Shown here: positions 33,687-42,447 of the stretch, piece by piece
Position numbering within the stretch: position 1 is the first letter of the stretch
Layout of the letters: each line of letters starts with the position of its first letter
Assembly (NCBI GenBank): GCA_947598155.1
Contig: CANQFC010000002.1
Span: 62,001 to 126,000 of the forward strand
DNA: 64,000 nucleotides
Reading direction: 5' to 3'
Origin: an uncultured Clostridia bacterium
GTDB lineage: Bacteria; Bacillota; Clostridia; Oscillospirales; Acutalibacteraceae
Notes under the pieces: model-generated
The model's database searches: none
What the model was told of the DNA's origin: nothing
The model's input: the letters and a program-made list of their open reading frames with translations, nothing else
Position numbers and translations under genes: made by a program

Positions 33687-34853
33687 TCAGTCAGAAATCT
33701 TTTTTACTGTTTCCATTACATAGTTTCCGAATTCCTCACAGGTAGCGCCGTCCGCTCTGCCTGTTATGGTAAGTTTCTTTTCCTCTATCATACAAATATC
33801 GAGAGCGCGCTCAAGAAGCTCGGATTCCTTTTGCTTTCCTATGTGTGAGAGGAGCATTACCGTTGCGCGGAGCATTGAGCACGGGTCCGCATATTGACCG
33901 CGGCCTTCTTTAATCATTCTCGGAGCAGAACCGTGAATAGCCTCAAACATAGCGTAACGCTTGCCGAGATTTGCGCTGCCTGCCGTGCCAACGCCGCCTT
34001 GAAATTCCGCAGCCTCGTCCGTAATAATGTCGCCGTAAAGATTAGGAAGAATAAATACCTTGAAATCACGCCTTCTCTTTTCGTCAATAAGCTTTGCGGT
34101 TGTAATGTCAATATACCACTCGTCGGTTATAATTTCGGGGTATTCTTCACCTATTTTTTTGCAAAGACGCAGGAACTTGCCATCTGTTGTTTTAATCACG
34201 TTTGCCTTATTGATAATTGAAACTCTTTCCTTATGATTTTTCTTTGCGTATTCATAAGCGAGTCTTGCAATTCTTTCCGTGCCTTCGGTTGTGGTTACGA
34301 CAAAGTCAAGCGCAAGGTCGTCTGTTACATTGACGCCCTTTGAACCTACTGCGTAAGCGCCCTCTGTGTTTTCGCGGAAGAATGTCCAGTCAATACCTTG
34401 TTCGGGAATTTTAACGGGGCGTACATTGGCAAAAAGGTCAAGCTCTTTACGCATGGCAACATTCGCGCTTTCAATATTCGGCCACGGGTCGCCGGCTTGC
34501 GGAGTCGTTGTCGGCCCTTTGAGAATAACGTGGCACTGTTTAAGCTCTTCAAGCACATCATCGGGAATGGCTTTCATAACGGAAACACGGTTTTCAATCG
34601 TAAGGCCGTCAATATACTTAAACTCAATTCTGCCTTTTTTTACTTCGTCTTCAAGTAAAAATTCTATAACTCGTGCCGATTCTTTTGTTATAATCGGACC
34701 TATTCCGTCTCCGCCGCAAATACCTATAACAATTTTGTCGAGATTATCAAAGTCTGTGAAATCCTTTTCAGACTTTATTTTTTCGTTTCTTTCAAGCTGT
34801 TCGCGGACAAGCGCCTCAAATTTAGAAACAGCCTCTTTAATTTGGTTTTCCAT
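33687..34853 (-). CDS. icd: Isocitrate dehydrogenase
   Basis: 388 residues of the isocitrate/isopropylmalate dehydrogenase family. It converts isocitrate to 2-oxoglutarate. Seen: GDGIGPIITKESARV, DLFANVRPVKI, FFRENTEGAYAVGS (the substrate-loop N-T-E-G-x-Y typical of IDH rather than IPMDH), IINKANVIKTTDG, NLYGDIITDEAAEFQGGVG and AIHGSAPRM. NAD versus NADP preference is not decided. With aconitase just upstream it supplies 2-oxoglutarate for glutamate. No citrate synthase is in the window. Confidence 0.92.
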   Translation of the reverse strand: MENQIKEAVSKFEALVREQLERNEKIKSEKDFTDFDNLDKIVIGICGGDGIGPIITKESARVIEFLLEDEVKKGRIEFKYIDGLTIENRVSVMKAIPDDVLEELKQCHVILKGPTTTPQAGDPWPNIESANVAMRKELDLFANVRPVKIPEQGIDWTFFRENTEGAYAVGSKGVNVTDDLALDFVVTTTEGTERIARLAYEYAKKNHKERVSIINKANVIKTTDGKFLRLCKKIGEEYPEIITDEWYIDITTAKLIDEKRRRDFKVFILPNLYGDIITDEAAEFQGGVGTAGSANLGKRYAMFEAIHGSAPRMIKEGRGQYADPCSMLRATVMLLSHIGKQKESELLERALDICMIEEKKLTITGRADGATCEEFGNYVMETVKKISD

Positions 34854-34866
34854 TTTTTAATACTCC

Positions 34867-36798
34867 TTACATAGATTTCTTTGTATAATTGAGAAGACCG
34901 CCTGCGAGAATAATGTCTTTCTGCCTTTCGGAAAGGTCGTACTTCAATTCGTATGTTTCGTTTGTCGTAATATTTTTGAGAACTGCAGGGGAAGAGCTTG
35001 CAATAGCAGTCCTGATATTTTCAAGGCTTAATTCATCGCCCTGTGAAATTTTGTCGTAATCTTCGGGATTGACAAAATTAAGCGGAAGAATGCCCGCGTT
35101 TATGAGGTTGGCGCAGTGGATTCTTGCAAATGATTTTGTGATAACCGCTTTAACGCCGAGATAAAGCGGAACAAGAGCCGCGTGCTCACGGGAAGAGCCT
35201 TGACCGTAGTTTGAGCCGCCGATAATTATTCCCTTGCCCTCTGCCTTTATTCTTTCGGGGAAGGTTTTGTCGCATACGCCGAAACAAAACTGTGAAAGGT
35301 ACGGAATATTGCTCCTGTAAGGAAGAATTTTTGCGCCGGCGGGCATAATGTGGTCTGTTGTAATATCGTCTCCGACTTTAAGAACGGCCTTTGCGTTAAT
35401 GCTCTCGCCCATAGGTTCGCTTGTCGGGAAAGGCTTGATGTTAGGACCGTACAAAACCTCAATGTCATTTGCCTCATCGGGAGTGGCGGGGACTTCAATC
35501 ATATTATCGTTGACTATGAATTCTTCAGGGAGAGTAATTTTGGGGAAATCGCCCAAATCCCTCGGGTCGGTTAAATAACCCGTCAATGCGGAAGCGGCCG
35601 CGACTTCCGGACTTACAAGGTAAATACCGGCGTCGGCGGTGCCGGAGCGCCCTTCAAAGTTACGGTTAAAGGTACGGAGCGAAACGCCGCTTGAATTCGG
35701 GGATTGACCCATACCTATGCACGGGCCGCAGGCGCTTTCCAAGATTCTTGCGCCGGCGTCTATCATATCCGAAAGCGCGCCGTTTTGAGCAATCATATTG
35801 AGAACCTGCTTGGAGCCGGGCGCAATGGAAAGACTTACGGACGGACAAACGGTTTTGCCTTTAAGAATTGCCGCAACCTTCATCATATCAAGCAGGGATG
35901 AATTGGTGCAGGAGCCTATACAAACCTGGTCGACCTTAATTTTTCCTATTTCAGTAACAGATTTAACTCTGTCAGGCATATGCGGCTGAGCGGCAAGCGG
36001 AGCGAGAGAGGATAAGTCGATATTTATTGTTTCATCGTAAACGGCGTCGTCATCGGCTTTAAGCTCAATCCAATCGCTTTCTCTGCCCTGCGCTTTTAGA
36101 AACGCCTTTGTGACCTCATCGGAGGGAAATACCGATGTTGTGGCGCCGAGTTCCGCCCCCATATTTGTTATAGTTGCTCTTTCGGGAACGGAAAGTGAGG
36201 CTACTCCTTCGCCGCCGTATTCAATAATTTTTCCTACGCCGCCTTTAACGGTCATTATTCTCAATACCTCAAGGATTACGTCTTTTGCGGCAACCCACGG
36301 ACTGAGCTTTCCCGTAAGATTTACTTTTACTATTTTCGGCATAGTTATGTAGTATGTTCCGCCGCCCATGGCAACTGCAACGTCAAGCCCTCCGGCGCCC
36401 ATTGCGAGCATACCGATTCCGCCGCCCGTCGGGGTGTGGCTGTCTGAGCCTATAAGAGTTTTACCGGGCTTTCCAAAACGTTCAAGGTGAACCTGATGGC
36501 AAATGCCGTTGCCCGGACGCGAAAAATAAACTCCTCTTTTTTTCGCGACGGATTGAATAAACCTGTGATCGTCCGCATTTTCAAAGCCTGTCTGTAATGT
36601 GTTGTGGTCAATATAAGCGACGGAAAGCTCTGTTTTTACTCTGTCAATATCCATAGCTTCAAGCTCTAAGTATGCCATAGTACCCGTTGCGTCCTGGGTG
36701 AGAGTCTGGTCAATTTTAAGGCCTACTTCGCTGCCGCGGGTCATATCGCCGCTGACTAAATGTGATTTAATAAGTTTTTGAGCAATAGTCATACCCAT
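34867..36798 (-). CDS. acn: Aconitate hydratase
   Basis: 643 residues. It interconverts citrate and isocitrate with a 4Fe-4S cluster. The N-terminal part has YIDHNTLQTGFEN and GSDSHTPTGGGIGMLAMGAG. Cluster cysteines appear in CIGSCTNSSLLDMM and ACGPCIGMGQ. The swivel domain has GGSNYGQGSSREHAALVPLY. It is of the shorter mitochondrial-like class, not the roughly 900-residue AcnA. Two in-frame ATGs stand at the start; AGGAGAG suits the first (36798). It leads the acn-icd-rex operon. Confidence 0.94.
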   Translation of the reverse strand: MGMTIAQKLIKSHLVSGDMTRGSEVGLKIDQTLTQDATGTMAYLELEAMDIDRVKTELSVAYIDHNTLQTGFENADDHRFIQSVAKKRGVYFSRPGNGICHQVHLERFGKPGKTLIGSDSHTPTGGGIGMLAMGAGGLDVAVAMGGGTYYITMPKIVKVNLTGKLSPWVAAKDVILEVLRIMTVKGGVGKIIEYGGEGVASLSVPERATITNMGAELGATTSVFPSDEVTKAFLKAQGRESDWIELKADDDAVYDETINIDLSSLAPLAAQPHMPDRVKSVTEIGKIKVDQVCIGSCTNSSLLDMMKVAAILKGKTVCPSVSLSIAPGSKQVLNMIAQNGALSDMIDAGARILESACGPCIGMGQSPNSSGVSLRTFNRNFEGRSGTADAGIYLVSPEVAAASALTGYLTDPRDLGDFPKITLPEEFIVNDNMIEVPATPDEANDIEVLYGPNIKPFPTSEPMGESINAKAVLKVGDDITTDHIMPAGAKILPYRSNIPYLSQFCFGVCDKTFPERIKAEGKGIIIGGSNYGQGSSREHAALVPLYLGVKAVITKSFARIHCANLINAGILPLNFVNPEDYDKISQGDELSLENIRTAIASSSPAVLKNITTNETYELKYDLSERQKDIILAGGLLNYTKKSM

Positions 36799-36840
36799 AA
36801 AGTTATCTCTCCTGACTTTTTCATTTTTTTAACAATCTTT

Positions 36841-36869
36841 ATTCTATTATAATGAAAACATTTTGTCAA
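36841..36869 (-). promoter_or_regulatory. Promoter of acn-icd-rex
   Basis: Minus strand: perfect -35 TTGACA (36864-36869), 17-bp spacer, -10 TAGAAT (36841-36846). A TTGTTAA stretch, like one half of a clostridial Rex operator, lies just downstream of the -10. The second half is poor, so Rex autocontrol is only a suggestion. Confidence 0.75.
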
Positions 36870-36907
36870 TAATTAAACTATTTTAATTCATATTTTCCAA
36901 CAAAATG

Positions 36908-36936
36908 TTGATATTCTTTTATTTATGTGCTACAAT
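36908..36936 (+). promoter_or_regulatory. Promoter of tepA
   Basis: -35 TTGATA (36908-36913), 17-bp spacer, -10 TACAAT (36931-36936). A small inverted repeat CAACAAAATGTTG (36898-36910) overlaps the -35 and could be an operator. Confidence 0.65.
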
Positions 36937-36967
36937 ATTTTGTAATAATCTGCATTTTTGGATAAAT

Positions 36968-36998
36968 AATAACACTATCTTGTTAAAGAGGTGTTATT
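36968..36998 (+). promoter_or_regulatory. Hairpin enclosing the tepA ribosome binding site
   Basis: AATAACAC (36968-36975) pairs perfectly with GTGTTATT (36991-36998), immediately before the TTG start. The SD AAAGAGGTG lies in the loop and right arm, so folding would hide it. The pairing is seen; regulation is inferred. Confidence 0.55.
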
Positions 36999-37691
36999 TT
37001 GAATAACCTGTTTATAAACTCAAACGATTCCGATTATATTCCCAATTCTGAGGCCGAGGCGGCTCAGCAAATTTCCGATGTCGGTGATTTCAACGTTTAC
37101 AGCGATAAAAAAAGAATCCACTGCGTTTCAATTATCGGTCAAATTGAGGGGCACGACATTTTGCCTCCAAATGCAAAAACCACAAAATACGAACATTTAA
37201 TTCCGCAGATTATTTCGGCGGACACAGACCCGTCCGTTGAGGGGATTTTAATAGTTTTAAACACGGTAGGCGGCGATATTGAAGCCGGGCTTGCGATTGC
37301 CGAGCTTATTTCGGGAACCAAAAAGCCGAGCGCGTCTGTCGTCCTCGGCGGAGGGCATTCAATAGGCGTGCCTTTAGCCGTTTGTGCGGACAAGTCCTTT
37401 ATCGTACCGAGCGCCACTATGACTATTCACCCCGTCAGAATGAACGGAGTCGTTTTAGGCACGGCGCAGACCTTTTCTTATTTTAAAAGAATGCAGGAAA
37501 GAATTGTAAATTTTGTTTCAAAAAATTCGCATATTTCTCCCGAAAGATTTCGTGAGCTGATGCTTTCTACTGAAGAGCTTGTAATGGATGTGGGCTCTGT
37601 TTTGGACGGTGAAACGGCAGTAAGCGAAGGTCTTATTGACTCGGTGGGGAATTTTAACGACGCACTTGATTATTTAAAAAATATAAATTAA
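36999..37691 (+). CDS. tepA: ClpP-like protease, TepA family
   Basis: 230 residues with the ClpP/crotonase fold. The region VEGILIVLNTVGGDIEAGLAIAE and the serine motif GGGHSIGVPLAVCADKS replace the G-x-S-A-S of ClpP; a His follows in TMTIHPVRMNG. TepA of B. subtilis, encoded just upstream of spoIIIE, was described as translocation-enhancing and related to ClpP. The same gene order is present here with ftsK. TTG start with SD AAAGAGGTG. A cytoplasmic location is likely; substrates are unknown. Confidence 0.85.
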   Translation: MNNLFINSNDSDYIPNSEAEAAQQISDVGDFNVYSDKKRIHCVSIIGQIEGHDILPPNAKTTKYEHLIPQIISADTDPSVEGILIVLNTVGGDIEAGLAIAELISGTKKPSASVVLGGGHSIGVPLAVCADKSFIVPSATMTIHPVRMNGVVLGTAQTFSYFKRMQERIVNFVSKNSHISPERFRELMLSTEELVMDVGSVLDGETAVSEGLIDSVGNFNDALDYLKNIN

Positions 37692-37693
37692 CT

Positions 37694-37716
37694 GAATACC
37701 TTTAACGGTATTCTTT
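37694..37716 (+). terminator. Weak intercistronic hairpin between tepA and ftsK
   Basis: GAATACC / GGTATTC with a 6-nt loop and only TTT behind it. Probably a partial terminator or RNA-stability element. Confidence 0.4.
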
Positions 37717-37734
37717 GCCAAAAGGAGTTACATA

Positions 37735-40203
37735 ATGGCTGCGAACACAAAAAGTAATAACTCGTCCCGTAAAAATCAAAATAAAAGAGGAGGCGCCCCA
37801 AAAGCGAACAAACAGTTGGCTATGATTATAATGTTTGCCTTATCGCTTTTATGGCTTTGTATTGCGTTAATTGACGCGGGCGGACTTTGGGGAATGGTAA
37901 GGACATTGCTTTTCGGTCTGTTCGGTTTCGGCACTTTTATTTTCCCGATTTTACTGCTGGCGCTTTCAGTAGTTTTGGCTTTGGATAAAAACGAAAAAAG
38001 CCAAAAAGTATTTAACAAGCTGATATATGCTTTTATAATTACTTTTATTTTATCAGCTATAATTCATATATTTTACTGCAATCCGCAAAGCGGATATTTT
38101 GAGTCTGTCGCCTCGGCCTACGAAAATTTCAGCATTGAAGGAAAAATGACGGGAGGCGGCGCGTTAGGCGCTATTTTAGGCGGCATTTTCCTTTTGATAA
38201 CAGGCGGCAGTAAGCTGGCATCTCTTATTATTCTATTTATTATTCTTTTGGTTGCGGTGATGATAGTTACCGGGCTTACGGTTGCGGGTATTTACAGAGG
38301 CATTTCAAAGCCGGTCAAGAAAATCGGTGAATATACAGGCGAAAAAATATCGGAATACAGCGACAAAGCGGAAGCAATTTATGAAGAAAGGAAAGAAAAA
38401 AGGAAATCTTTTAATCCCGATGTCGATTTAGGCCCCGACCCGCTTAAAACACCTCCTATTTTGTCGGATGAAGACAATGACGGGCTCGTTTCGCTTGCCG
38501 ATATAAAAGACACGGATATTGACTCTGAAATTCACACCGAAAAGGCTGATAAAGTAATAAATTTAGACGACCTTATAAGGGGTACTGTCGAAACACAAAA
38601 AAGCGGCAGTACCGAAAAGCCCGATTTACCTGAGATAATAGACGACGAAAATCTTGATTTTGAGGATGACGGAAAAGAGGAGGATATTCCATATATGCTT
38701 CCTCCGCTTGACTGCCTTAGGCTCCCCTCAAGCGACAGTACGGTAAATTACGAGGCCGAGCTAAAGCAAAACGCGACTAAGCTTGTGGATACTCTTAAAA
38801 GCTTCGGCGTTGAAACGAGAATTGTCGGTATAGAAAGAGGGCCTTCGGTCACCCGTTATGAAATTCAGCCTGCGGCAGGCGTTAAAATTAGCAAAATAAC
38901 AAATTTAACCGATGATATAGCTTTAAATCTCGCATCCTCAGGCGTAAGAATAGAAGCTCCCATTCCAAACAAATCCGCTGTCGGAATTGAAGTTCCGAAT
39001 AAAAACAGAAATATGGTAACTTTGCGCGAGGTTATTGACCAAGGGCAGTACAGAGAGGCAAAATCAAAGCTCACGGTATGTTTGGGCAAAGACGTTACAG
39101 GCGATTTTATTTACTCTGATATTGCAAAAATGCCCCACTTGCTTATAGCGGGTACTACGGGCTCGGGTAAATCAGTTTGCCTTAACACGATGATAGTAAG
39201 TTTGCTTTACAACGCGAATCCCGATGAAGTAAAGCTTTTAATGATTGACCCTAAGCAGGTTGAATTTACAATATACAATGGAATTCCGCATTTGCTTGTT
39301 CCCGTTGTTTCGGACGCGCGCAAAGCGGCGGGTGCTCTCGGCTGGGCAGTTTCGGAAATGCTTCAGCGCTATAAAAAGTTTTCTGACAATAATGTCCGTG
39401 ACATTTCGGGGTATAACAGCGTGTGCGAAAGTCAGGGACTTAAAAAGATGCCGCAGGTCGTTATCTTTATTGACGAGCTTTCCGATCTTATGATGGCGGC
39501 GCCGAATGAGGTTGAAGATTCAATATGCCGTCTTGCCCAAATGGCGCGAGCCGCAGGAATGCACCTTGTTATTGCGACGCAAAGGCCGTCTGTTGACGTC
39601 ATAACAGGTCTTATTAAAGCGAATATCCCGTCAAGAATTGCGCTTTCCGTTTCGTCTCAGATTGATTCGCGCACAATTATTGACTCGGTGGGAGCGGAAA
39701 AACTTCTCGGAAACGGCGATATGCTGTATTACCCCGTGGGCATACCAAAGCCTATTCGCGTACAGGGCTGTTATGTTTCGGAAAGTGAGGTTCAAAAGGT
39801 CGTTAATTTCATTAAGGAGCAGAAAGAAACCGTTTATGACGACGAAGTCAATAATGCTATTGAACAGATAGCTCAAGCTTCCGCGAACGGCAAGAAAGGC
39901 TCTTCGGCGTCGCTTGATTCAACGGGCGACGCGCCGTCGGGCGACGACGAAATTCTTAAAAAAGCGATTGAAGTTGTTGTTGAGGCACAGTCCGCTTCGA
40001 CTACTCTCCTTCAAAAGCGTTTAAAGCTTGGCTATGCCAGAGCCTCAAGAATTATTGACGAACTTGAGGAAAAGGGTGTTATCGGTCAGTATGAGGGCAG
40101 CAAGCCGCGTAAGGTTCTTATTACAAAACAGCAGTGGTATGAAATGAACGCGGTTTCATCTGACGCCGTTGCAAATCTTGTAAACGACGAGGATAATTCC
40201 TGA
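37735..40203 (+). CDS. ftsK: DNA translocase FtsK/SpoIIIE
   Basis: 822 residues. It pumps chromosomal DNA through the division or sporulation septum. The N-terminus has four hydrophobic segments (about 25-185), followed by an acidic linker (about 225-325). The motor has ETRIVGIERGPSVTRYEIQP, Walker A GTTGSGKSV near residue 475, Walker B VVIFIDELSDLMM, and ATQRPSVDVITGLIKANIPS. The C-terminal winged-helix gamma domain (about 740-810) includes QKRLKLGYARASRIIDELEE and would recognise polar guiding sequences. Follows tepA. Whether it serves division, sporulation or both is not decided. Confidence 0.94.
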   Translation: MAANTKSNNSSRKNQNKRGGAPKANKQLAMIIMFALSLLWLCIALIDAGGLWGMVRTLLFGLFGFGTFIFPILLLALSVVLALDKNEKSQKVFNKLIYAFIITFILSAIIHIFYCNPQSGYFESVASAYENFSIEGKMTGGGALGAILGGIFLLITGGSKLASLIILFIILLVAVMIVTGLTVAGIYRGISKPVKKIGEYTGEKISEYSDKAEAIYEERKEKRKSFNPDVDLGPDPLKTPPILSDEDNDGLVSLADIKDTDIDSEIHTEKADKVINLDDLIRGTVETQKSGSTEKPDLPEIIDDENLDFEDDGKEEDIPYMLPPLDCLRLPSSDSTVNYEAELKQNATKLVDTLKSFGVETRIVGIERGPSVTRYEIQPAAGVKISKITNLTDDIALNLASSGVRIEAPIPNKSAVGIEVPNKNRNMVTLREVIDQGQYREAKSKLTVCLGKDVTGDFIYSDIAKMPHLLIAGTTGSGKSVCLNTMIVSLLYNANPDEVKLLMIDPKQVEFTIYNGIPHLLVPVVSDARKAAGALGWAVSEMLQRYKKFSDNNVRDISGYNSVCESQGLKKMPQVVIFIDELSDLMMAAPNEVEDSICRLAQMARAAGMHLVIATQRPSVDVITGLIKANIPSRIALSVSSQIDSRTIIDSVGAEKLLGNGDMLYYPVGIPKPIRVQGCYVSESEVQKVVNFIKEQKETVYDDEVNNAIEQIAQASANGKKGSSASLDSTGDAPSGDDEILKKAIEVVVEAQSASTTLLQKRLKLGYARASRIIDELEEKGVIGQYEGSKPRKVLITKQQWYEMNAVSSDAVANLVNDEDNS

Positions 40204-40253
40204 TTTTAAACACCTTAATACTCGCGGAATAATATTTAGACGGAGGGTAAAAT

Positions 40254-41252
40254 ATGGCAAACAAAAAGGTATATACAAAAGGTAAAAGAAATCCCAACGC
40301 GTACATACCTAAGGGGAATACCAAACGTTTTATCACCGTATCAATTATCCTTCTCGTTATAATATTTACATTTACACTTGAATATCTTGACAAAAAGAAC
40401 GGCGGCGCTTGGCAGAACGCATACAAGAACACGGGCATAATCGAAAATTATCCCGATGTGCCGAATTCTGAGTTATCGGTTTATTTTCTTGACGTTGAGC
40501 AAAGCGACTGCTCAATCCTTATGAACAACGGAAAGGTTTTAATGATTGATACGGGTACTCCTGACCAAATCACTAAAATCAGAGAAGCTCTGCAATCGCT
40601 CGGTATAAGCAAAATAGATTATCTCATTATAACCCACCCGCATGATGACCATATGGGCGGCGCTGTCGACGTTCTTGAAAATTATGAGGTTTCAAACATC
40701 ATAATGCCTAAGCTAAGCAAGGTTAATATGGTTACAACGCGCGCCTATGAAAATCTTTTAAATACAATTAAGAAAAAGCAGGTTCACGCGATTGCGGCTG
40801 AACCGAATTTTACTTTTGATTTGGGGAACGCGAAATGCACGGTTTTAGCTCCGCTGTCGCAGGATGAAAACCTCAATAATATGTCGGTTATAACAAAAAT
40901 CGTTTTTGGGTCAACGTCTTTTCTGTTTCAGGGTGACGCTGAAAAGAAAGTTGAATCCGCTGTTTTGTCAAGCGGAGCGGACGTATCTGCCGATGTAATC
41001 AAAGTAGGCCACCATGGCAGTAAAACGTCTTCCTCAAAGCAGTATATAAAGGCGGTATCTCCGAAAGTCGCCGTTATTTCCTGCGCGGTTCAAAATTCAT
41101 ACGGTCATCCGCACAAGGTCACTCTTGATACGCTTAAAAATGCCGGTGCGGATACATATATCACATATCAGTATAACGCGCTTTGCGTAAAAAGCGACGG
41201 CAAAAAAATAACCGTTCTTAACGACTCGGAGGTAATAAAGTCCTATGAATGA
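40254..41252 (+). CDS. Membrane-anchored MBL-fold hydrolase, ComEC C-terminal type
   Basis: 332 residues. A basic N-terminus and one membrane helix (about 24-44, FITVSIILLVIIFTFTLEYL) place the domain outside the cell. The metallo-beta-lactamase domain resembles that of ComEC: YFLDVEQSDCSIL, VLMIDTGTPDQ, IITHPHDDHMGG (metal motif, about residue 125), FLFQGDAEKKVE, IKVGHHGSKTSSS and VISCAVQNSYGHPHK. The ComEC relatives degrade or take up DNA, but this protein lacks the channel. Its end overlaps the DUF3006 gene by 8 bp. Confidence 0.88.
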   Translation: MANKKVYTKGKRNPNAYIPKGNTKRFITVSIILLVIIFTFTLEYLDKKNGGAWQNAYKNTGIIENYPDVPNSELSVYFLDVEQSDCSILMNNGKVLMIDTGTPDQITKIREALQSLGISKIDYLIITHPHDDHMGGAVDVLENYEVSNIIMPKLSKVNMVTTRAYENLLNTIKKKQVHAIAAEPNFTFDLGNAKCTVLAPLSQDENLNNMSVITKIVFGSTSFLFQGDAEKKVESAVLSSGADVSADVIKVGHHGSKTSSSKQYIKAVSPKVAVISCAVQNSYGHPHKVTLDTLKNAGADTYITYQYNALCVKSDGKKITVLNDSEVIKSYE

Positions 41253-41469
41253 CAAATTTTATTCCGTCAGCAGAATAGAAGACGGAAAAGCCGTAATTGA
41301 ATTTCCCGACGGCTCGTTTGCGGAAGTGCCTTTTTCACTGCTGCCAAGCGACATAAAAGAAGGAAATATATTGATTCCTGATGATAACGGCAATCTGATT
41401 CATAATTTTCAGGCGGAAGAGGACAGAAAAAATATGTTATTGAATCTTCAGGATGATATTTTCGGCTGA
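41245..41469 (+). CDS. DUF3006 family small protein
   Basis: 74 residues, acidic, no membrane segment. The pattern SRIEDGKAVIEFPDGSFAEVP followed by LPSDIKEGNIL is that of DUF3006, a small beta-rich family commonly encoded directly after ComEC-type MBL hydrolases. The 8-bp overlap suggests co-translation and a functional link with the preceding protein. Biochemical role unknown. Confidence 0.85.
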   Translation: MNDKFYSVSRIEDGKAVIEFPDGSFAEVPFSLLPSDIKEGNILIPDDNGNLIHNFQAEEDRKNMLLNLQDDIFG

Positions 41470-41485
41470 TTTGTTAAAAAAGTGC

Positions 41486-41514
41486 TTGCATTTGCGGCGT
41501 TTATATGCTATAAT
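41486..41514 (+). promoter_or_regulatory. Promoter of rpsB-tsf
   Basis: -35 TTGCAT (41486-41491), 17-bp spacer, perfect -10 TATAAT (41509-41514). Confidence 0.8.
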
Positions 41515-41520
41515 TTTTTA

Positions 41521-41610
41521 GCAATTCACATGTACGGTGATTTTATTCGGAATTGCACCAAGGTGTCCCGTTAAAAGCTGATCCGTGCAGAGGATTAAAT
41601 AAGGAGGAAA
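41521..41610 (+). promoter_or_regulatory. Structured rpsB leader, candidate r-protein autoregulatory RNA
   Basis: The leader of about 90 nt has GCAATTC (41521-41527) pairing with GAATTGC (41550-41556). TGTACGG (41531-41537), inside that loop, can pair with CCGTGCA (41583-41589) outside it, which would give a pseudoknot or a mutually exclusive switch close to the AAGGAGG site. Ribosomal protein operons are often autoregulated through such leaders; binding by S2 is inferred. Confidence 0.55.
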
Positions 41611-41614
41611 ACAT

Positions 41615-42379
41615 ATGTCAGTAGTATCAATGAAACAGTTACTCGAAGCCGGCGTTCACTTCGGTCACCAGACAAGAAGATGGAACCCTAAAATGGCCGA
41701 GTACATTTTTACGGAGAGAAACGGTATTTACATTATCGATCTCCAGAAAACAGTTAAAAAGCTTGAGGAAGCTTACGCGGTTGTAAAGGAAATCGCTGAA
41801 AACGGCGACGAAATCCTTTTCGTAGGCACAAAAAAGCAGGCGCAGTCCTCGGTTAAGGAAGAGGCTATTCGTTGCGGTATGCCTTATGTTAACGCGCGTT
41901 GGCTCGGCGGTATGCTCACAAACTTCACAACAATTAAGCAGAGAATTAAGAGACTTGCTCAGCTTAAGACTATGCAGGAGGACGGCACGTTTGACCTTCT
42001 TCCCAAAAAGGAAGTTGCTAAGTATGAGCTTGAGATTGAAAAGCTTGAGAAATTTATCGGCGGCATTACGGAAATGAAAAGGCAGCCTGCCGCGTTGTTC
42101 ATTGTTGACCCGAGAAAAGAAAATATCGCGGTACTTGAGGCTAAAAAGCTCGGTATCCCCGTTATAGCTATTGTAGACACAAACTGCGACCCTGACGACG
42201 TTGACTACGTTATCCCCGGTAACGACGACGCAATCCGCGCGGTAAAGCTTATTGCCGGCGCTATGGCGGACGCCGTTATTGAAGGCAGGCAGGGTGAAGC
42301 GGGCGCTGCGGCCGCAGAAGAAGAAAATGTTGCCGAAGAGGCTGAGAAAGCCGAGGCAATCGAGGCAATCGCTGAATAA
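41615..42379 (+). CDS. rpsB: 30S ribosomal protein S2
   Basis: 254 residues. The sequence [20 protein letters not shown] then [12 protein letters not shown] and [47 protein letters not shown] and [17 protein letters not shown] are all classical S2. The C-terminus ends in an acidic Ala/Glu tail. AAGGAGG precedes the ATG. First gene of rpsB-tsf. Confidence 0.98.
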   Translation: MSVVSMKQLLEAGVHFGHQTRRWNPKMAEYIFTERNGIYIIDLQKTVKKLEEAYAVVKEIAENGDEILFVGTKKQAQSSVKEEAIRCGMPYVNARWLGGMLTNFTTIKQRIKRLAQLKTMQEDGTFDLLPKKEVAKYELEIEKLEKFIGGITEMKRQPAALFIVDPRKENIAVLEAKKLGIPVIAIVDTNCDPDDVDYVIPGNDDAIRAVKLIAGAMADAVIEGRQGEAGAAAAEEENVAEEAEKAEAIEAIAE

Positions 42380-42392
42380 AAGCAAATCTAAT

Positions 42393-42420
42393 TAGCCCGT
42401 TTCTTATTCGTTACGGGCTA
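42393..42420 (+). terminator. Intercistronic hairpin between rpsB and tsf
   Basis: TAGCCCGT / ACGGGCTA, 8 bp with a 12-nt loop and no real T tract. Probably partial termination or a processing site that lets S2 and EF-Ts differ in amount. Confidence 0.5.
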
Positions 42421-42447
42421 TACTTTTAAATATTGGAGGTAATAATT

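Noticed and set aside
36840-36870. Complete Rex operator at the acn promoter
   Set aside because: Only one half-site (TTGTTAA) is good; the partner half is too degenerate to call from sequence alone.
41639-42385. Long 248-codon antisense frame over rpsB
   Set aside because: Shadow of the S2 gene; Cys/Phe/Asn-rich translation without family features.
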